Positions 32,041 to 38,312 of a stretch of DNA of 38,312 bases are shown piece after piece (within the stretch, counting starts at the first letter, position 1; each line of letters starts with the position of its first letter). A program made the translations under genes and the position numbers. The notes below the pieces were generated by a model. The model was not told the origin of the DNA, ran no database searches, and worked only from the letters and a program-made list of their open reading frames with translations. The stretch is taken from assembly GCF_001553455.1 (NCBI RefSeq), contig NZ_BBOX01000288.1, positions 1 through 38,312 on the forward strand, in the 5' to 3' direction. This stretch comes from Streptomyces hygroscopicus subsp. hygroscopicus (GTDB lineage: Bacteria > Actinomycetota > Actinomycetes > Streptomycetales > Streptomycetaceae).

Positions 32041-32076
32041 GACGACGACTGGGACGACGACTGGGACGAGGACTGA
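32029..32076 (+). repeat. Four 12-bp repeats across the racemase stop codon
   Basis: Units gacgacgactga, gacgacgactgg, gacgacgactgg, gacgaggactga. The first ends with the stop TGA of the racemase gene. The units stay in frame, so changing that TGA to TGG would add (DDDW)-type repeats up to the TGA of unit four. Confidence 0.9.
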
Positions 32077-32357
32077 GCGCTCCGCGGGCCCGCGCTCGTG
32101 GGTTGTCGTCCGGGCGGACCGGCGCCCTGCGGCCCGCGCTCGGGGTCTGTCCCCACGCTCGGGGTCTGTCATCCGGGCGAACCACTGGGCGGATCATGGG
32201 CGAATCACCGGGCGGATCACGGGGGAGCCACCGGGTGAACCACTGGACGAATCACCGCTGAACCACCAGGCGAATCACCGCTGAACCACCACTCGAACCA
32301 CCGGAAAACCACCACCCGAACCCCCAAGCGAACCACCGACCGACGCGGGCCGAACCC
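32041..32357. other. Repeat-rich convergent gap, 317 bases
   Basis: Lies between the racemase gene (plus) and the ABC exporter pair (minus). It contains the end of the 12-base array, two copies of gctcggggtctgtc (near 32138 and 32157) and the degenerate array at 32165-32340. No supported gene and no clear terminator. Confidence 0.7.
32165..32340 (+). repeat. Degenerate array of cgaaccacc / cgaatcacc words
   Basis: Words of 9-12 bases such as gcgaaccac, gcgaatcaccg, ctgaaccaccag and cgaaccaccg recur about a dozen times with irregular spacing. The segment ctgaaccaccaggcgaatca is nearly repeated within 21-25 bases. It is far more A-rich than its surroundings and has no coding character. Confidence 0.75.
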
Positions 32358-34259
32358 TCACGTGGGGGAGACCAGGCTGTCCCGCCACGCCTGGTGCAGC
32401 GTGGCGAACCGGCCCTTCCCCGCGATCAGTTGGTCCGGCGGGCCGTCCTCCACGATCCGGCCGTCGGCCATGACCAGCACCCGGTCGGCGGTCTCCACGG
32501 TCGACAGCCGGTGGGCGATGATCACCGCCGTACGGCCGCGCAGCACCGTGTCCATGGCCCGCTGCACGGCCCGTTCGCCGGGGATGTCGAGGGAGGAGGT
32601 GGCCTCGTCGAGGATGAGGACCGACGGATCGGCGAGCAGGGCGCGGGCGAAGCCGACCAGTTGGCGCTGGCCGGCGGAGATCCGGCCGCCGCGCTTGTGC
32701 ACATCCGTGTCGTAGCCGTCGGGCAGGGCGGCGATGAAGTCGTGCGCGCCGATCGCCTTGGCCGCCTGCTCGACCTCGGCGCGGGTGGCGTCGGGGCGGC
32801 CGATGGTGATGTTGTCGGCGATCGTGCCGGAGAACAGGAACGCCTCCTGCGTCACCATGACCACTCCGCGCCGCAGTTCGGGCGCGGCCAGATCGCGCAG
32901 ATCCACCCCGTCGAGCAGCACCCGGCCCTCACTGGGGTCGTAGAAGCGGGCCAGCAGCTTGGCGAGGGTGGACTTGCCCGCGCCGGTCGCCCCGACCACC
33001 GCGACCGTCTGCCCGGCGGGCAGCGTGAGGTCGAAGCGGGGCAGCACCTCGCCGCCGGTGCGGTAGGCGAAGCGCACCCCGTCGAAGACCACCTCGCGGC
33101 CGGGGACCTTCGTGGGGCGCGGCGGCAGCGGTTTGGGGTCGGCGGGCTCGGGGACGGAGGGGCGCTGGGCCAGCAGGCCCGCGATCTTCTCCAGTGAGGC
33201 GGCCGCCGACTGGTAGGAGTTGAGGAACATCCCCAGGCGGTCGATCGGGTCGTAGAGCCTGCGCAGATACAGCGCGGCCGCCGCGAGCACCCCGAGCGCG
33301 AGCGAACCGGAGGCCACCCGGTAGGCGCCCCAGAGCACGATCGCGGCCACCGCCGCGTTGGCCACCAGCCGGGAGCTGACCACATAGCGGGCCATCTCCA
33401 GGATCGCGTCCCCGTTGGTGCGCTCATGGCGGTGGTTGAGTTCGCCGAAGCGCGTGTCGTTGACGCGCTCGCGGCGGAACGCCTGCACGGGACGGATGCC
33501 GTTCATGGTCTCGGTGAACGTCACGATCACCGCCGCGATGGCCGTCGACCGCTTGCGGTACACCCGCATGGAACGGCGCCGGAAGGAGCGGATCAGCAGG
33601 TACAGCGGCCAGAACGAGAGCAGGGCCGCCCCGCCGAGGCCCCAGTCGAGATACAGCAGCGTGACGGAGATGTAGACGACCGACAGCGCGACCCCGAGCA
33701 GCTCCTCCAGCCCCTCGGTGAGCAGCTCGCGCAGCGACTCGACGTCCGTCGTGGCGCGGGAGATCAGCCGGCCGGAGGTGTAGCGCTCGTGGAAGTCCAC
33801 GCTCAGCGCCTGGGCGTGGCGGAAGATCCGGCCGCGCAGATCCAGCAGCACGTCCTGGCCGATCCGGGCGGAGGAGCGGACGAACGCGTACTGCAGCGCC
33901 CCGGAGGCGAGCGCACAGCCCAGATAGCCCGCGCCGACGGCGATCAGCGGGCCGTGGTCGCCGTCGCGCAGGGCGGGCACGGCCCGGTCGATGGCGTACG
34001 CGACGAGCAGCGGTCCCGCCTGGACGGCGGCCTGCTGGAGCAGCAGCAGGACCGCCGCCAGCCAGACCCGCCGCCGGCGCGGGGAGAGCAGCGAACGCAG
34101 CAGGGCGAGGGACGCGCCCTTGGGCACCGGCAGGACGTCGCGGTCGAACGGGTCGGACGACGACCGGCCCCCGTCCCCGGCCGCGTCCCAGTCGTCCCGG
34201 TCCCAGCCGTCCCCGTCCCCGCCGTCCGTGCGCTTCCGCTCCTCCTCGGCCGTCGTCAT
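32358..34259 (-). CDS. ABC exporter half-transporter (membrane + ATPase), second subunit
   Basis: 633 residues. A charged Asp/Arg-rich N-terminal tail (MTTAEEERKRTDGGDGDG) precedes six membrane helices (about residues 60-350) and a nucleotide-binding domain with Walker A VGATGAGKSTLA, a Q-loop, the signature RISAGQRQLVGFARAL and Walker B SVLILDEATSSLD. The signature deviates from LSGGQ while Walker B keeps the catalytic Glu. The ATG at 34259 overlaps the stop of the upstream ABC gene as ATGA, so the subunits are co-translated and probably form a heterodimer. An open frame continues upstream to 35990 but is an antiparallel-frame artefact inside the partner gene. Substrates of such type IV exporters (lipids, peptides, drugs) cannot be told from sequence. 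Confidence 0.93.
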   Translation of the reverse strand: MTTAEEERKRTDGGDGDGWDRDDWDAAGDGGRSSSDPFDRDVLPVPKGASLALLRSLLSPRRRRVWLAAVLLLLQQAAVQAGPLLVAYAIDRAVPALRDGDHGPLIAVGAGYLGCALASGALQYAFVRSSARIGQDVLLDLRGRIFRHAQALSVDFHERYTSGRLISRATTDVESLRELLTEGLEELLGVALSVVYISVTLLYLDWGLGGAALLSFWPLYLLIRSFRRRSMRVYRKRSTAIAAVIVTFTETMNGIRPVQAFRRERVNDTRFGELNHRHERTNGDAILEMARYVVSSRLVANAAVAAIVLWGAYRVASGSLALGVLAAAALYLRRLYDPIDRLGMFLNSYQSAAASLEKIAGLLAQRPSVPEPADPKPLPPRPTKVPGREVVFDGVRFAYRTGGEVLPRFDLTLPAGQTVAVVGATGAGKSTLAKLLARFYDPSEGRVLLDGVDLRDLAAPELRRGVVMVTQEAFLFSGTIADNITIGRPDATRAEVEQAAKAIGAHDFIAALPDGYDTDVHKRGGRISAGQRQLVGFARALLADPSVLILDEATSSLDIPGERAVQRAMDTVLRGRTAVIIAHRLSTVETADRVLVMADGRIVEDGPPDQLIAGKGRFATLHQAWRDSLVSPT

Positions 34260-36073
34260 GGGTTCCTCTCCCCCTCCTCGCCTTCCTGACCGGACATCAG
34301 CGACCGGTACTCCGCGCTCTCCCGCAGCAGCCGCTGATGGGTGCCGACGGCGGCGATCCGGCCCTCCGACAGCAGCGCGACCCGGTCCGCGAGCAGCACG
34401 GTGGACGGCCGGTGCGCGACGACCAGCGCGGTCGTGGACGCCAGCACCTGCCGCAGCGCCGCCTCCACCAGCGCCTCGGTGTGCACATCGAGCGCGGAGA
34501 GCGGATCGTCGAGCACCAGGAACCGGGGGCCGCCCACGACGGCCCGCGCCAGCGCGAGCCGCTGCCGCTGGCCGCCGGACAGGCTCAGCCCCTGCTCGCC
34601 GACCTCGGTCTCGGTGCCCTCGGGCAGGGCGTGCACGAAATCGGCCTGCGCTACCTTCAGGGCCCGCAGCAGGTCCTCCCGCCCCGCGTGGGGGGCGCCC
34701 ATCAGGACGTTCTCCCCCGCGGTGGCGGAGAACAGCGTGGGCTCCTCGAACGCGACGGCCACCAGGGCGCGCAGCTCCTCCCGGGGGAGGGCGGTGATGT
34801 CCCGGCCGTCGAGGGTGATCCGCCCGCGGGTGACCTCCTGGAGCCGGGGGACGAGAGCGGTCAGCGTGGTCTTCCCGGACCCGGTCGCCCCGACCAGCGC
34901 CATGGTCTCGCCGGGCCGGATGTGCAGATCGACCCCGCGCAGCACGGGCGGCTCCTCCGGCGGCGCGTCCGGGTACCGGAACTCCACCCCCTCGAACCGC
35001 AGCCCGTCCTCGCCGCGCCGCCGGGGCGGCGCGGTCCGGGGCCGGTCGCGGGCGGCGGCCGGCACGGCGTCCATGACGTCGAAGTAGCGGTCGGTGGCCG
35101 TCGCCGCGTCCTGGCTCATGGCCAGCAGGAAGCCGAGGGACTCCACGGGCCAGCGCAGCGTCAGGGCGGTGGAGAGGAAGGCGACCAGCGTGCCCGCCGA
35201 CAGATCGCCGTCGGCGACCCGCACCGTGCCGAGCACCAGCGCCGCGCCGATCGCCAGCTCCGGCAGGGTCATGATCAGCGCCCAGAGCGCGGCCAGCAGC
35301 CGCGCCTTGTGCAGCTCGGTGGAGCGGACCTGCTCGGACAGGGCGCGGAAGGCGCGGGCCTGGCTGCGGTGGCGGCCGAAGCCCTTGACGATCCGGACGC
35401 CCAGCACCCCCTCCTCGACGACCGTCGTCAGATCGCCGGTCTGGTCCTGCGCGGTGCGGGCCACCGCCGCGTACCGCGTCTCGAAGAACGAGCACAGGAT
35501 CACCAGCGGCACCGCCGGGACCACCAGGACCAGGCCCAGCGTCCACTCCTGCGACAGCAGGATGGCGAACCCGGCCAGCACGGTGACCCCGTTGACCACC
35601 AGGAAGGTGAGCGGGAAGGCCAGGAACATCCGCAGCAGCATCAGATCGGTCGTGGCCCGGGACAGCAGCTGGCCGGAGGCCCAGCGGTCGTGGAAGGAGA
35701 CCGGCAGGCGCTGCAGATGGCGGTAGAGATCGGCGCGCATCGCGGCCTCCACGGAGGCCAGGGGCCGCCCCACCAGCCAGCGCCGCAGCCCGAAGAGCCC
35801 GGCCTCGGCCGTGCCGAGGGCCAGCAGCAGCGCGCCGCCCAGCCAGACCCCGCCCGGGTCCCGGTCGGTGATCGGCCCGTCCACCATCCACTTCAGGACG
35901 AGCGGGATCACCAGCCCCAGACAGGAGGCGACGACCGCCACCCCGGCCGCGGTGAACAGCCGCGCCCGCACCGGTCGCACATACGGCCACAGCCGCAGGA
36001 GCGAACGCGTGGTGGAGCGGTGCCGCGGGGCGGATCCGCCTTCCTGGGCGCGGGGTTCACTCGTCACAGACAT
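34256..36073 (-). CDS. ABC exporter half-transporter (membrane + ATPase), first subunit
   Basis: 605 residues: six membrane helices (FTAAGVAVVASCLGLVIPLV, GVWLGGALLLALGTAEAGLF, ...), then an ATPase domain with Walker A VGATGSGKTTLTALVP, the canonical signature LSGGQRQRLALARAVVGG and Walker B FLVLDDPLSALD. The residue after the Walker B Asp is Asp instead of the usual catalytic Glu, while its partner has a weak signature; together they would form one degenerate and one canonical ATP site, as in heterodimeric exporters like TM287/288 or BmrCD. The ATG at 36073 has no ribosome binding site; a TAGTCT box eight bases upstream and a 9-bp inverted repeat suggest a leaderless, regulated start. The gene begins 34 bases after glgX on the same strand. 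Confidence 0.92.
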   Translation of the reverse strand: MSVTSEPRAQEGGSAPRHRSTTRSLLRLWPYVRPVRARLFTAAGVAVVASCLGLVIPLVLKWMVDGPITDRDPGGVWLGGALLLALGTAEAGLFGLRRWLVGRPLASVEAAMRADLYRHLQRLPVSFHDRWASGQLLSRATTDLMLLRMFLAFPLTFLVVNGVTVLAGFAILLSQEWTLGLVLVVPAVPLVILCSFFETRYAAVARTAQDQTGDLTTVVEEGVLGVRIVKGFGRHRSQARAFRALSEQVRSTELHKARLLAALWALIMTLPELAIGAALVLGTVRVADGDLSAGTLVAFLSTALTLRWPVESLGFLLAMSQDAATATDRYFDVMDAVPAAARDRPRTAPPRRRGEDGLRFEGVEFRYPDAPPEEPPVLRGVDLHIRPGETMALVGATGSGKTTLTALVPRLQEVTRGRITLDGRDITALPREELRALVAVAFEEPTLFSATAGENVLMGAPHAGREDLLRALKVAQADFVHALPEGTETEVGEQGLSLSGGQRQRLALARAVVGGPRFLVLDDPLSALDVHTEALVEAALRQVLASTTALVVAHRPSTVLLADRVALLSEGRIAAVGTHQRLLRESAEYRSLMSGQEGEEGERNP

Positions 36074-36101
36074 CAGTGGCGAGACTACGTTCCGCCACTG
36101 A
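36073..36101 (-). promoter_or_regulatory. Palindromic operator candidate at the ABC exporter start
   Basis: TCAGTGGCG-N11-CGCCACTGA, a perfect 9-bp inverted repeat ending on the first base of the ATG and spanning a TAGTCT -10-like box (36082-36087). Arm length and spacing suit a TetR- or MarR-type dimer, or a hairpin hiding the start codon. No such regulator gene is in the window. Confidence 0.5.
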
Positions 36102-36107
36102 CACTGC

Positions 36108-38312
<2,205 letters not shown>

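Noticed and set aside
34260..35990. N-terminal extension of the second ABC gene to a 1210-residue protein
   Set aside because: The extension overlaps the first ABC gene in another frame and is composition-biased; ATGA coupling at 34259 with a charged N-terminus is a far better start.

Overview
The window is a high-GC actinobacterial chromosome segment, almost certainly Streptomyces. Codon third positions are nearly all G/C, GTG starts are common, several genes appear leaderless, and the divergent block glgP / glgE-treS-mak-glgB matches the arrangement known from Streptomyces coelicolor.

Layout. (1) 1-5913, minus strand: the GlgE alpha-glucan pathway, read glgE, treS, mak, glgB. TreS makes trehalose/maltose, Mak makes maltose 1-phosphate, GlgE polymerises it and GlgB branches the product; only the glgB start is in the window. 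glgP (10715-13783, plus) degrades the glucan and a GlgX debranching enzyme lies at the right edge (36108-38312). (2) 6193-10576, minus: a secreted subtilase, a PL3 pectate lyase and a PL11 rhamnogalacturonan lyase sit between glgE and glgP. (3) 13784-17710: an accessory island of small genes (XRE/DUF5753 regulator, DUF6879 protein, several small proteins, a 37-residue Cys/Gly peptide). It is closed by a frameshifted copy of the glgP 3' end, so glgP sequence flanks it on both sides. (4) 17735-24338, minus: a small four-helix membrane protein and three tandem thermolysin-like M4 metalloproteases; the last carries an Ig-like and a P-domain. (5) 24858-32040: a DinB-like protein, PepE dipeptidase, an IclR regulator, and a plus-strand run DUF1177 - OPT transporter - AroM-like - Asp/Glu racemase-like. 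This last group is the best candidate for a poorly described system: peptide uptake plus hydrolysis or racemisation under IclR control. (6) 32358-36073, minus: a coupled pair of half-size ABC exporters forming a predicted asymmetric heterodimer, directly downstream of glgX.

A striking overall property is the density of short tandem repeats. They occur inside coding sequence (GlgP about 158 extra residues, PL11 lyase 4 x 45 bp, AroM N-terminus about 130 residues, racemase stop codon 4 x 12 bp) and between genes (5 x 11 bp upstream of glgB, 3 x 70 bp upstream of the third M4 gene, 2 x 35 bp before the OPT gene, a degenerate array at 32165-32340). No IS element, integrase, tRNA, rRNA or CRISPR array was seen. 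All comparisons are by eye from the sequence; no database search was run.
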